From Otis tarda (taxonomy: Eukaryota > Chordata > Aves > Otidiformes > Otididae): a stretch of DNA of 64,000 nucleotides. The stretch is from the NCBI GenBank assembly GCA_026413225.1, contig CM048552.1, positions 133,251,053-133,315,052 of the forward strand. The letters run 5' to 3'. Made by a program: the position numbers and the translations under genes. The notes under the pieces are model-generated. The model was not told the DNA's origin. It did not search any database and was given only the letters and a program-made list of their open reading frames with translations. Within the stretch, counting starts at the first letter, position 1. Each line of letters opens with the position of its first letter. Shown here in pieces: positions 24,416-37,212 of the stretch.

Positions 24416-24759
24416 CTGAGGTGGAGGAGAACAAGGGGCATCACCATCTTAAACCTTTTCATTCACATTGCTCCACTGAACAGTTTTCTGTCTAAAATCA
24501 GCATAAGCAAGACAAGAATCCGGTCCAAAATGTTTCTGGTTTTGGAGCTCAGAGAAGAGGTCAAGAGCCTACCAGTGGTTAAAGACAACTTCTACATCTT
24601 TAGAAGACTCCTTCCCAAAGTCATAAGCCCCTAGTTTCTCTCTTCTTTATCTCCCCAAAATGCCAGAGGATTAGCGGGATTAGACTAGGATATCCCATGC
24701 AACTTTCACAACGTTAAGCCACAAGTATGTGAAAGATGTCAGCAAAGAGATCGTGCTCT

Positions 24760-25025
24760 ATGAATAGAGACGAAAGGACAAGAAGTAATGGGAGCAATTA
24801 AGGAATAATTAAGTTGTAGCAGAAGATATTTAGGTTAAGTGTAAGGGGGAAAAAAGCAATAAAAGCAGGAAAGGACTTGAATAAATTTCCTAGGGAGACT
24901 GGGGGATCTGTCACCAGGGGCTTTTAGGAAGCAGACAGACAAATAGCTGTCAGGAATGACGCAGATGTGGCCTGAAGACATTGAGGTGATCCGAATGACT
25001 TCTTCCAGCCCTACAGTGGAAAATC
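24760..25025 (+). mobile_element. old CR1/L3-type LINE 3' end
   Basis: The passage runs from GACGAAAGGACAAGAAGTAATGG, through TATTTAGGTTAAGTGTAAGG and CTAGGGAGACTGGGGGATCTG, to CAGACAAATAGCTGTCAGGAATG and ACTTCTTCCAGCCCTAC. This is the order of landmarks at the end of CR1/L3 ORF2 and its 3' untranslated part: an RDKK-like end, a glycine- and arginine-containing turn, the RLPREVVES-like segment, then the short tail with TTCCAGCCCTAC. It is far more diverged than the other CR1 copies and has no reading frame left. Confidence 0.75.
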
Positions 25026-28000
25026 AGACTGCGCTAAAGGGAGGGTAATTACAGATGAGCAAGGCAGCAGCGGGGATTCTGACTACCTACTCAAAATAAA
25101 ACTGCAGTAACAAACGCAGCACTCAAGTTCTGGACCTGTAGATGTCTGAAAATTACTCCCATCCACACTTCAGTGTTGGTCCAGCCTTTACATGATTGAA
25201 TTTTCCTTGATTCTTATAATGCAAATATATAATTTACAGCGAAGTCTAGAAAAAAGCTGCATTAAATTGAACAGTTTATTTATTAATCAAAAAGCATAAC
25301 CATCGCAGCAGCCTGAGTTCACCGCTTTCCATCACCAGGCAGATAAAGTTAGTTACTTCTATAATGCAACCTACATAACATATTCGTGCTGCTCCCCTTT
25401 CTCACCCAACTGAAAGGATCCACACGGCAAGGCAGCAAGGGAAAGGCCTGAAAACCAAAGCTGAGCCCAGCCAGCATAAGCAATATTTCACTACTCTTTT
25501 TTAGCACAGTTTAAAGAACACTTTGTAGAGATCACTTAGAACGTTCCTTCACTGTTTCCAGGTCATTAACAGGTGAGGATGTTGACTGTTTTGAAGAATA
25601 TATTATCAGGAGATGCCCCACCTAAGTGTTCTAATGCGTCTAATGCTGTGGAGCTACTCACAAAGAACTTGACAATGAATCTGAGAGCAGGAGAAAGACT
25701 TGTACTCTGAAATCTCAAGTAGGAACCCTGGTCATTCATTCCTTCACATTACCATATGACGACTTTTCTTTTGGCTTCTCACCAATAAACTAAAAGCCTT
25801 CAACCTACTGAAGTTAGGCTGTATCAGAATATATCATATCTTAGCATAATTCCGTTTGATAAAGAACCACTTTAGACAAAATGTGCCTGTATCACTACAT
25901 TGATTCTTTCTTACTTCCTAAAAACGGAGACAAATTAGCAAGTCTTTATTATCCTAGAAAAAGGCATCTAGCATTTTATTGGCACTCCCATATTCGCTTG
26001 GCTCAGTTTTACATTCATCAGGGGTGACATAATTTACACATTTTTATTTGCATTAGAACGGTAATTTAGGATCACTGTGCAATCCCAGCAATATGTATTG
26101 CACTGCACAGCTCTGATCTCCTCACTGTGCTGGGAGTAAGGAATCAAACACCAACATAAGTGATGCAATAATTTATCTGTATGTAATTGACTGCTTTCAG
26201 TTCCTGGTACCTTATTTTGGGAGGGCCGGGGGAAGGGAGATGGTGGGGAAGAGAAGGACAAGAAGGAAGAAGAGGGACCACAATGAGATTCACTCCCTCA
26301 AAAGAAAATGTCTTTGCTTTTTATGCAGGTATGTGAAGTAGCAGAGTTTATTAGTTAAATTGGTCTTTAAAATATATGTTTCAGTCAGCCAGATCCCTCT
26401 TCCTTGGAAGGGCAGATATGGAATGATCTACTTCAGAGATGAAGTTGGGGTCCCACCGTGGCAGGCAGAGGGACTGAAGCAGGCACTCCCACAGCAATGT
26501 CTGATCTTTTTCTTTTCAAACCCAGAGTCACCAATTCCTTTGTTTTCTCCTCAGTCCCCAAACTGCTCTAGACTAAACAGCTCAGACAGCTCCTGGGCTT
26601 CAACTGCCTCATTATCTTGGCTTATTTTTGTTCCAAAGATACTTCTTCTAAAGAAGATGGGCCCCCATTGCAACAGCATCACCTGTAGAAGAACAGAAGC
26701 TCTCTCATGTGTGCATTGTATATGCCACCTAATTTTCCGAGGGTCATTACACGTTTTACCAGGAACAGCGTTCATTGGAGGCTACCTAATCTTTCTTTCT
26801 TACTTTTTTTTTACATATACTAAAAGATCCCTCTATTTCATAGATAGCTGTAGCTGAGATGTTATTGATTACTTTTTATCTGCGTGAAACTTGCATAACA
26901 AAATCACACTATCGGGAAAGAATGAAAGGGCAGAGTGGGTAAAACCAATTCTAGGTGCCCTGCAAACCAAATCAGGACAAGACTCATGAGTTTGCTGGCA
27001 CTTATTATTCTGCTTTTCTTGTCCATTGTATGCATCATAGCGTTATTCCTGAAAAATGTTCTTAAAGTCTTTTTCTGAGTTTGTTTACCCCTGGGGCTAG
27101 TATTTTGTGCTGGGATTTTAGCTCTGCCAATGGAAGAGTCAGCTAGGCTGTGTGTTAACCAATCCTTGGGCTCCTGTTCCTTATTCCCAGATGCCTCTTT
27201 ACGCTGTAGCTATTCCTATGTTATTGTTAAATAATTGGAGGGGAAGATGAGAGAAGGAAGAACAAGTTACATATACTGGCTTCCACAGACGAGAAGGTAA
27301 AAGATAGCTACACTTCTCCCAAATGGCTAATTTCTTAATTATCTGTATAGATTTTCTGTCTGTCTTGCTATTGCTACCACTGCATCTCATTAGGAGCTGT
27401 TTAGCTTCAGACAGTCTCACAATTGTTGTTTCTAGATGCTTTTGAAAATTACTATAATTTGTTTGTTACTTGTGTTAAAAAAGGCTTGAATTATGAGCTT
27501 TTCCAACAAATGTTTACCAAGTATTACAGAATCCATAATGAAATTTCACTCTGTAACACTTGGTGGGGGTTTTTTTATTATTATTATGAGGTTCGCTTTT
27601 TAAATAATCTGAAGCATAACAACTCTACCAAATAGTTAAGTGCAAAGTAGCGCTCTTAAGAGTTAAGTTATGGTTAGCCTGGAGTACTGGAAGTAGGACT
27701 TCATTAATTTCAGCAGTATGTTATTACAGTTTGTACGCATAACAAATCACAGCCGTTAGTAGCCAAAAGTTATTACTTGAAGGCTAAGCAGGATCTTGGC
27801 CTGAAACAAGATGACCGTCTTGCTTGACCTTCCAGGACCATGTGTCACATCTCTACGCCACAAACAGGTTATGCTGGGTATACCCAGAAGGGAGGTCAAA
27901 TTAAAAAAAAAAAAACCAAACATACAACTGTTTTTCTGCTTCCACGCGACAAAATGTGCTTCAGCACTCTTGGGTTTGGAGAGCAGAAAACAAGAGACAT

Positions 28001-28710
28001 GAAAATGCCCTCTCCTGGCACCGCCTTTCTAAAGCAGAGCCTGAAAGGGTGACTGAAGGGTCTCGGCTGCCCTCTTTGCGGCTGGCAGCACTTGGTAGCA
28101 GTGCACAAGGTAACAACAGGTAATGCTGCATATGGCCCCAACCTCCTCCTGGAGCCCAAGATGGATAAGAACAGCCCTCCTGTGAGATGCCTGAAGGGCT
28201 AAGACCCCAACCTTACAGTGGGGAGAGTGGAGTTATTTGTCTCATTAGAATACCACTTGTCCTTCTGAGAGTACTGTGTCCATTCTAGTTTATAAAAAAA
28301 AACCAAAACCTTAACATGCTAGAAGGATTTAGCAAAGGTATCATTCTTCTCTGTTTTCAGTTTGTTTTGCTTGTGGACTTGACAACAAGAATCTGTGCCT
28401 GGCCTTTTTCACGGCATGACGGAAGGTGCGTGCTCTCCGCAGGCTCTACAATAGGATGCTTTCCAGAAACAGCAGCAGTGAATCTGAGAGCAAAAGGCCC
28501 TCAGGAAGATGAGTAATGCAGAAAATAAAGGGAGGGATTTCTGTGGCACAGGGCCCAAACTGCAACTCTTTAGGAAGATCAATTGGGTTTGGATGTTACT
28601 GAATCTGAATGGAGAATGCCTCCATGTATGAAAAAAGCGCCCACCCATCACTCATCGCTGTCCCTCGGCAGCTCACTCACTCGTCGTGCCGTCCAGTATC
28701 TCTGCTGTAG
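25026..28710. other. unique non-coding sequence
   Basis: No gene is recognised. The plus-strand frame of 165 codons at 26360-26857 has no motif. A polypurine tract at 26218-26278 is listed separately. AT-rich simple sequence with ATTATTATTA lies near 27575. Confidence 0.6.
26218..26278. repeat. polypurine tract
   Basis: About 60 bases are A or G with few interruptions (GGGGGAAGGGAGATGG, AGAAGGACAAGAAGG, AGAAGAGGG). It could form triplex or slipped structures. No gene context is seen. Confidence 0.7.
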
Positions 28711-28731
28711 GATGTGGTGTCAAACCACATC
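28711..28731. repeat. perfect 8-bp hairpin
   Basis: GATGTGGT (28711-28718) and ACCACATC (28724-28731) are exact reverse complements around the five-base loop GTCAA. Confidence 0.85.
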
Positions 28732-28789
28732 AGCCCAAAAATTGTATTTCTCTAGGCTAGCACTGACATTCACAGTTTAGAAAAAAGAC

Positions 28790-28885
28790 TGTAGGCCTGA
28801 TTCATCCTAATTTTATGCCACAGCAGTTCCACAGAAGTCAGTGGAGCTGCACCGGCATGTACCTGGAATGGGTCCGGCTCGGCAG
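28790..28885 (+). mobile_element. old sauropsid-type interspersed repeat
   Basis: The passage GGCCTGATTCATCCTAATTT followed by CCACAGAAGTCAGTGGAGCTGC and ACCGGCATGTACC resembles a very common reptile and bird repeat, which holds GGCCTGATTC and a GAAGTCAATGGAG word before a GCAC-rich block. The class (SINE or LINE tail) is not certain from sequence alone. Boundaries are approximate. Confidence 0.5.
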
Positions 28886-29214
28886 TTGGGAAGTGCTGGG
28901 CTCTCTCCTAGACAGCTTACTGGGAGGAGAAGCTCCTGCAGGGCTTATATTCCCATTGTATGAGCAACAACGGTGCTTCTAAGAGTCTGCGCACAGGATT
29001 TTGGAAAGGGATTTACTTCTGTGAGAAGTATAAGCCCAGCAAGAGCACCTCACGTGGACACCCCAGGCAGAAAAAAATATGACTGGTACTGATTTACCTT
29101 AGATCATAACATTGCTCCATAGCCACTGCATTTTGGTTGTGTTGTAGCCTCTTCAAATGGCATGTTCTGGAAATAATTTCCAGTGCTGCTTTTCACGTTA
29201 ACATTTTGAATTAT
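28886..29214. other. unique non-coding sequence
   Basis: No gene or repeat is recognised in this stretch of about 330 bases. Confidence 0.5.
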
Positions 29215-29335
29215 TAAGCTAAGCACTTTGAAATCAGCCCTGCTGTGAGCTTCTGTGAGGCTTGACCAGGTGACCCCCAGAGGCCCTTTCCAACCCATTG
29301 TTTTCTCTGAAATTAAGATTCTGAGATTATTTACT
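29215..29335 (+). mobile_element. old CR1 3' terminal fragment
   Basis: GGCTTGACCAGGTGACCCCC, then GAGGCCCTTTCCAACCC, then ATTAAGATTCTGAGATT matches the last part of CR1: the target-like GACTAGATGACC block, the CCTTCCAACC block and the decayed terminal octamers. It has no coding content. Confidence 0.7.
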
Positions 29336-30374
29336 TCTGGTGCTTCTTATTCTGCCAAGGGTCTGTTTCAAACCAGACTCTAATCAAGCTCTCCCTGCCA
29401 TAACGTTCTTACCACAAAGCGCTGACTTTCTAGTTACTGACAGACTACTGACTAGAGTGCAGTACTGCAAGATCATTTCTAGCCCCACTGATCTACACCA
29501 AATCTGCTTCCAAATCTGCCTTTACCACTTACATTTCTTTGTGCATGAGAATCCCTTGTAATTTCTTTTTACTTAGATATTCCTTACACCTTGAGAAGCC
29601 ACTGGGATTTTCCAGACTACACTCATCCATTTTCCCAGTGCTTCCATATGGCTTTAACACCTCACCATTGCTATTACTTCATAGTAAATGAAGAGGGCCT
29701 GATGGCAGCCAGAACACTGAAGCAAACCTCATTTTGTTTTGGTTTTTAATTAAAAATAAACACACTTACACACTGGTATGGTCAGATATGTGGTGATGTC
29801 TCCCTCTGCTCCATACATTGTGTATGTCTATACACATCAACGTATATGTAGAGCCTGTGTAAGCAGCATTCTTTCCCAGGAAAAGCCGGTCCAAGTCCCA
29901 GATCGACACACCCTGCTCCTCTCTGGATACACCACTCAAACGCAGACAAATTACAAATGTGAACGTGCTACATCATTCATGTTTTTCTTGGTGCTTCCCA
30001 AGACTTTTTATAGTGTGCCAAAAGTGCTCCTGTTAGTCAGTATCCAGCTCCCTACCACCACGGCAAACACCGAGGTGATGGAGTGGGCACAGATTTATTG
30101 GGTGAGGATGGCAGGAGCAAGGGGCTAGGACAGGCTTCACCTCCTTCACTACTGTCAGTTGCCTGGCCCACACTTTTCCAGTTCACCAGTTGTGCTCTCA
30201 CCTCTACCACCCATATTCATTTTGGTGCTACAAACGCTGTGGTGCTCTCCAAAAGAGCTGCCTCTGCCTGGCAGCATTGCTGGAGTAAACCAGTTCATTC
30301 AAGCTGGTAACCTGTCAGTCACTACTTAAAAGATGTTTCAGTTTTGTAGTATATAAATTAACCTTGACACTTAC

Positions 30375-30431
30375 CGCAGCAATACCTGTACTTTTCCTGC
30401 ACATCCAGCTGCACTTGATGGGAGTTAATAA
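30375..30431 (-). other. unverified exon candidate (57 nt)
   Basis: On the minus strand a strong acceptor (TCCTACTCTTGCTGCCTGCAG) precedes 57 bases that end in GCTGCG before GTAAGT, a good donor. Two of three frames are open. The one that starts after two bases reads NSHQVQLDVQEKYRYCC. In that frame both ends are phase 1, which fits the end of the candidate at 37110-37212 and the start of the one at 24330-24415. The shortness means chance cannot be excluded. No family is recognised. Confidence 0.2.
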
Positions 30432-33400
30432 CTGCAGGCAGCAAGAGTAGGATACTGCTTTCAGGAAGAATTGTGAGGAAGAGCTTTCAGGGGACATGAA
30501 GATGTTCCTTGCAGTGCAGAATTTTGAAATTAGCTGAAAGTCAAATACCCCAAAACACTGACTTGTATATCCCTTTGATCTTTGGTGCTCAGCCCTGTGG
30601 CTTGTTGGACGTGGCATCTTTACTTCTCCTGCTTGCTTTGTGCAGGAGTTGTATTTCAAGGCATCAGAGTGCTGAGGGATATTAGTAGAAGGTAGCATTT
30701 GTGTGGCCCTTATCCTAATTAGCTGTGTTTCCACATGGCCTTTAATTCACCCAACTAATCCTACTGATAGCATGACCTTTATCTTTCACCTCCTTTATCA
30801 CACTCAGCAAATGAACTAGTTCCCATAACCTAGGCCAACCATTACAAACTATCAGCCAGGATTGAACTCCACTGCTTTTGTCTGTAAAACCAAAATACCT
30901 TTGCTTTGCCAAATTCAAAGCAGAGCTACAAGCTAGAAATCAGCTTGCAATGTATTTGTAGCAAATATTTTATGCTAGCACTGGTTTTTTTCAATTAAAT
31001 ATTCCATCAGATGTATTCATCTGTTATTCCAGACTTATACTAACTTGACTATCAAATAATATCCTGCAAATATTTGTCACAAATAATTGCATTATGATTA
31101 TGTTTGAATGCATTCTAATGTAAAAGCAGGCTGGAAGAAAGCAACCATGTCACGGCTGGAGACATCACTTGTGTTTGGATTGTGCAACCCAATCTAGCTC
31201 ATGGGAAAAAGATACAGTGTCACATCAGGAGATGCTTCCGCTATTTTACTTTGGTGCATGCACAGCCTACGTGATATCAGCAAATAAACAGGGCACCATT
31301 AAGCATGAGAAAGGAAGATTTCTATGCTTAAGCCCTGAGCATATCTCCTGTGCGGAAGGAAAGCCAAGAAGTCAGAAAACTCCGCTATCTGCAACTGGGG
31401 CACTATCTGGTTCCCTTGAAAGAGTGGAGCCCAGCCCTCTCCTCAGGGTAAGGTGCATTGTCCGCTAAGCAGACAGTCAAAAACCTTAACAACAGCAATG
31501 TGAGAAGTCCAGATATGCAACCAGACCACAGGCATCCCCTCGCTGCATATGGGACACAGAGTCACCAGGAGCTGCCATGCATCTGAGCAGAGGCTTCCCG
31601 GGATCGCCATCAGCGGGCTTTGGAGAGCAGCCACAGATGCAGGCTGCCTTCTCCCACAAGAATTAATCCAGCCTGGAGAGTGCTCCCTTAGAGGGGAGCA
31701 GAGCCAGGGCCAGGCCCACCTCTGTGGATGCTTGTATCTGCCCTACATATATGCTAGATTTTTCCCCATAACACCAGAAGTTTGGTTTATTGGTCTAAGC
31801 AAAGTAAAAGAACAAAACCAAAACACAAATCAACCAAAAACTTAAGAGCACCCTTCTTCTCACTATTTGCACAATAAACTATGCAATTCACAGTGGCATG
31901 AAACCAGATGGTGTCAACTGGACCTAAGCACACAGAGACCGGTGACCCAGGTCAGCAGCTACTAGCCTGCCTGGCATGGCCTCCGAAACAGGCATCCTCC
32001 CGCTCCTGCGCAGCCTGCCTGCAAACAAAGTCCATTGTGTCTTTCCAGTGACCCATTCTGTTTGCTGAAAGCTGAAACGGGGCTAGTAGCTTTCCTGTTG
32101 GCATCCCAGACCACTTTTTAGCTGTATGCCTTGTTCTCCCCTCCTCCCCTCAAGCCAAATGGCTCACTTCAACAGCCAACGGCATTCATTTGGATTTATC
32201 GTGCAGTTGTGGCCCGAGTCCAGACGCGAGCTGGCAGGATCAGCGGAGGACTGGCATCGTCCTGTTCAGCCACACACAACCTACTTGTCATCCTTTTGGG
32301 AACCAGTGACTCAGATGTAACTTTATTGCGGCCTGGCAGCTGGTGGGACCGGGCAAGAGGCACAAAGAGAATAACGCTGGCACCCACCGAGCCCGGGAGG
32401 CAGAAAGCCTGCCTGCAGCCCTCATTCAAGCCCTGGCATAATTAAAAGAATGTTACCATTCTTGGTGGCAGATTTTCACCTTCTGTAAACCCAGACTTTC
32501 TGTGAGTGTGTTGTTTTACCATCTACTATGTCCGAAAGCCAATGGATGATAAAACAGAAGAGCAAGTTCTCTTCCTTTCTTTCCTGCTGCTGCTACTAGC
32601 AAAACCCCTGGAGCCTACCTTTGGGGCTGTGCATATGGTGGGTGCTTGACTGTAGCCTTGCCAGCTACCAGGGAGACAGCAAATCAAAGTCAGGGTTTAC
32701 TCTTTTGCAAGGCTCCAGACAAGATCTTTCTTCAGATGCTTTATGGGCAAGTGAGAGAAATCTTACATTTATTATAGGTAATCTTTCTTCCTTAGGTTGT
32801 GGTTTCAGAGGAGAGCTGAGCAGCCCCAGAGGCTCTCCGTGCTGCCACATTCTCTCCTCCTTGCCCACTGCCCGTGGTCCCCCGCTGAGGTGCCCTTCCA
32901 GCCCTGCTGATACAGCTGCTTCTGCAGGCTTCCTAAGCCCAGACCACAGAACTCATCTGGATGGATGAAGGGGAAAAAATAAACAGTAAGTCCCCCTAAG
33001 CAGAAAGCAACTGCAGCCTGTTTTGTTCAGGGTACCGGCTCCTTCCCAAAAAGCCACCCCTCACACAAGCACTACAACATCTCTGTAACGCCCTGCAGAG
33101 AGCATGTCCTTCTGGTACCTTTGCATATGGTCCAGCTAGAAATCCAGCTCCCCTGTATCTTCCAGTTACCAAAGACCCAATCCATACCAAACCACAATAT
33201 CTACGTTTCTCCATAAACACAGATTTTAGCCCTGCCTCGACACTGCAGATACAAATAGAAGAGGGTAAGGGCAGAGGAAACATTTCCAGGGCAGTTGCAG
33301 CGGAGAAACTAAACACATCTCCCTCCTTTTCCCTTCCCAGGATGCAAGACGATGCTGTTACTACATCTCCAGACCTATTTACACAAGTGTGCAGCCAACG

Positions 33401-34855
33401 CATCCACCTGCAGCAATGCCCACTCTCGGTCTAGGCAACTCCAGCAGCTGATCCCCCTTCTCCTCACTTCACTGCTTGCTGTCCTAACCCATCCCCCAGC
33501 TTCAACTTTTGTCTGCTCTTCTAGAGGGAATAGCTCCTGCGGTTGTCTCAGCAGCTGCTCTTCGCTTTCCCAAGCAGCAGCAGAGCTAAATTGACCTAAT
33601 TCCTGCTTGTTTCCCTGCCACCCACAAAATCTGAAATAGCAGCAGTGAAAACTGCCAAGGCGCTCGTCAGCGGCTGCTCTGCCGCAGCGCGGGACCAGCT
33701 CACGTTCACTCCATTTTCTGCAGGTCCCGCAAGGGTTAGAAACTTTTGAGACAGCGAGTTTCAAAACCTGCAAAAGTGGTGGGCAGTTATTGCAGACAGC
33801 TCCTTAGGCAGCCTCAAGGACAAGTGGATTTTTTTTGTACCCTACGGCACATCCTTGGCAGCGTTCTTTACACTGCAAACATCAGACATTATCTATTTGT
33901 AAAAATCCATGGATAAGTCTCCCAGCTGCTGTCTCACCTCCTTTTCAGATGTAGTTTGGATTTGCAGTCAGGTTTGGACTATTAGGCTGATTTATTTTTT
34001 TTTTTTTTTTTTGTTCTGAAAGCTAGGTCAGTCCTCATTGTAACTTCAGCAAGAACAGGACTTAAACTTGCACGTGCATTCTTTAGGCAAACAGTCGTCA
34101 CCTGCCAGGCAGTCTGAGGGACCAGTTACTGCTTCATCAGAAGCAACCTCCCTTTGCTAAAGTCCACAGTCTCAGATATTAAAAAAAAAAAAATCATTCT
34201 ATTTGAAAAATTATTCTTTCCTTCTTATGGGGACACACTGCCACAGCCCAAGCTACACAACTGCCCCCAAAACTTAACAGGCTACAAAGGGAGCAGGAGT
34301 GGGAACATTTATGTTAACTAGTGTGTGCAGAGGGAACCAAAAATATGTGAAGATCTGATATGGCATATGGGATCCGATAGCATGTCATTAGAGGTAGAAA
34401 GCAACTCTTCCCAGTGTAGCTTTTCAGTTGCTTATTAAGGCTTTCCGTTTAAACTTTCAAGTGTGCGGGCTGAAATTTTCCATGCCATAATTACTACTAT
34501 TCTGGTAATTAAAGCTTGCTACAATGCAGAGACACAAGGGCATTTCCTAACTTCTGAGTGTGCACCTCTACAACCTTACTCAGTTTTTTTTCTAGTAGCA
34601 GCTGAAGGAGGAGGAAGGTTTTAGTCTCAAAGCCTGAACATGAGCAAGGCTGGCATTCAAGCTCTCCCAAACTTGACAGGCACCTGCCTACATCAGACAC
34701 GGATGTAAACTTTACCAGAATGCATTTTCTGTCCTTGCATCTGCATTGGGTTTTTATTGCTCTTGAGACTCAGGGCAGTCTCAAATTTAAGTGGAATTCC
34801 TATATCAGTCAGACAAGAGACATCATAAAAAATAACAGCCAATCACTCTCCAAAT

Positions 34856-34876
34856 AATCCTCCTTGAAGGAGGATT
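34856..34876. repeat. 10-bp perfect hairpin with one-base centre
   Basis: AATCCTCCTT (34856-34865) and AAGGAGGATT (34867-34876) are exact reverse complements around a single G. This is near-palindromic DNA rather than a foldable RNA stem. Confidence 0.85.
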
Positions 34877-36965
34877 GAAGAAGGCTCATAACTTATCCTA
34901 ATATGAAACATCCTTCTGGATTCAAATGGAAACAAATGACGAAGTGTGCAACATTAACTGGGTCTGCAAATATTTGCAGGATAGCAACAAGGTTTCATTC
35001 CAACTAAACCTTGTGTCATTCAGATTTCAATATTTAAGTGAAGCTCAAGCCCTTTTCACAGCCCTTCTTGCCCGCTTCCCTATCCCAGCCCTCACCAGTA
35101 CAGTGATGAACGAATGTCATTCGCTTAAAAGCTTGCCAAAGCTTCCAGTAAGAAATTCTGGCACTGCTTAGACTCTCAGGAAACCTCAAAGCCAAACAGC
35201 CTGTGTAATAACTATGAAAATTGTATTATTAGCTCCTAAACAGAAGCAGCATGACACTCCGCAAAGGAAATACGCAGGCTGTCAGAAGCACTGAGAGAAG
35301 GTGTCAGCTACAAATTAATGGCTATTTAAACATATTATTTGTTCCAAAGTGTTAAAAATGAGATTTTTAGCTCTGACGGCAGAAAAGGTGGTAGTGTGTC
35401 AAGTCCTACGTCGGCATGCCATCTCTCCCAGCTGCTGCTGCCAGCATTTCAAAGCTGTTGATTGCTACCATTTACAGACTCCCGTGGGGAAAGGAAGCCT
35501 CAGGAGAAACAAAAAGAAGTTTTATTCCTTCCCCTTGGTTTCGTTGAGGCAGAGACATTCCACTTCTGGCTCTGCTGACAAACACACATGATTAAAAAAT
35601 GAAGGCAGAGGAACAGAGATCAACTTAAGTCAGCACAGATGGACGACTTGGATGCAAGTCTAGCTGATGGACTCCTACTCATTGAGAAACTGAATTTACA
35701 ACTGGTTAACTATGCGCTGGCTCAACCAAGCAGTGCAATGTGGCTTCCACATCCTAAACTCAGGGTACCACAGATTTCCTAAGAGCACTGTGAAAAGGCC
35801 CTCACAATCTGAAATTTTTACTGCTCTTCCCATTTAAAATTTACCGTCTTGAAGAAGCAGAGCCATCAATATGAAACAGCCTGGGAAAATGAACTGGGAA
35901 AGCTAGAAGCCAAGCCAGTGGAAGGCAGAAATCTCTACGTTTCCTGAAAGAGCTACTGTCTCAGTTACCATACCAGCTCTTTTTTGTGGGGTGGGTATGA
36001 GCAGGAAGGCATGTGTTAACCATTGCTATCATAGATGGAATTAATCCCACACGTGCTGCCACTGAAGATATTTGGGGACTAGAGGCTGGTACTGCTAAGC
36101 GGAAATACTACTGAAATTTTTTCACAGCACTTGCAAAGAAAGAGAGCAAGTGTGGCACACACTGGTACCACACTGCCCACGGGTGAAGAAGGGACCATTG
36201 ATTTTAATTTATTTGAAGAGCTATCTGTTGAATCTACTACAAACATATTAGTGGAGACTTGCAGGTCCAAGATAAATAACTTGCCACACTCAGCCACAAG
36301 AGTGGGTTGGCATAGTCAGTGCTTGGCATAGGCATGAAATACCCATATTTCACATCAGCATTTCTTGAAAATCTTCTTGCACGTCCGTGGAGCCCTGGCA
36401 GACGGAGGCAGGAGGGCTCAATGAGGTGGGACCTGCAGAACTTCAGGAGTTAGGCTGGTTTCTGAGCATCCTACCACCTAGGTCTTATCACAGGCACAGC
36501 TCGGGTGCCTGTAAGTCTGAGTTACGAAGGGAGCAGACCTGAGAAACCCCTGGTCCTGGCTAGGTTGAGTGCTGGCAGCAAATGAGGCAGGTTTCAGATC
36601 TTGCACTGCAGAGGGAGTTTTCTCAGGAAGCTGCCTGGTGTCTGTCAAAATCGCATCATAACCAACTCAGTTTCACAGACTCTGATTTCAAGTTGGCATT
36701 GCCTGATGGAAAAAATGCTGTATCAGAATAGGCCCAACCAACACGTCTGAATAGAAAAAGATGAAGGACTTTCCCTGAGTCCACTCTGTCCTGGGGCAGG
36801 CTATCTGCAAAGCCTGGGCTGCTCCACGTATTTCTCAGTGATCTTTTGAGTCTGAAACCCAACATCAGCTTCAAAACACCAGCCTTTTAAAGCCATATCT
36901 GTCTAGAGATCTAGCATCAGTCTTTTTTACCTTTGGCACAGCTCCTTTATCTGGACAAAACAACT

Positions 36966-36991
36966 AAAACATCACAATAAAACATCACAAT
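36966..36991. repeat. 13-bp perfect tandem duplication
   Basis: AAAACATCACAAT occurs twice in a row, at 36966-36978 and 36979-36991. Confidence 0.9.
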
Positions 36992-37109
36992 ATTGGTGCA
37001 TCCCTGATTATGTTGACACTATCAGCATCTGAAAACTAAACAAACAAACAAAAAATCACTATATGAACTCTATATGCTAAACAGCAGCAATCCTAGTCCA
37101 GTTACTTAC

Positions 37110-37212
37110 TCATTTCTCTTTTCAGTGAATTACATCTTTCCACAAAGCTGCATACACCTCTCACATCAATCTCAGATTCTCCCTGAATGTCACCCCATGC
37201 AGAACTTGGGTG
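37110..37212 (-). other. unverified exon candidate (103 nt)
   Basis: This has the best splice context of the minus-strand candidates. The acceptor is the pyrimidine-rich ATCAGGTCAGTTATTCTCAG, followed by 34 open codons, and then AAATGA before GTAAGT, a strong donor. The reading contains GDIQGESEIDVRGV and then ERCNSLKREM, acidic and then basic and helix-like. It would start in phase 0 and end in phase 1, the phase needed by the candidate at 30375-30431. No domain is recognised, and a reading of this length is not rare by chance. Confidence 0.28.

Larger units (their letters stand above)
29336..36965. other. unique non-coding sequence
   Basis: No gene is recognised. A CpG-rich spot lies at 33655-33715 (GGCGCTCGTCAGCGGC, TGCCGCAGCGCGGG) inside a minus-strand frame of 132 codons without known motifs (33375-33773). 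Poly-T (33992-34011) and poly-A (34180-34192) runs are present. The stretch at 35215-35345 has an enhancer-like look (TACAAATTAATGGC, TATTTAAACATATT). Confidence 0.55.

Noticed and set aside
26360..26857. Plus-strand open frame of 165 codons with hydrophobic end
   Set aside because: No signal peptide logic, no domain and AT-driven hydrophobic residues (F, L, I, S); no splice or promoter context.
33375..33773. Minus-strand open frame of 132 codons over a CpG-rich spot
   Set aside because: GC-rich DNA has fewer stops. No domain and no convincing splice signals.
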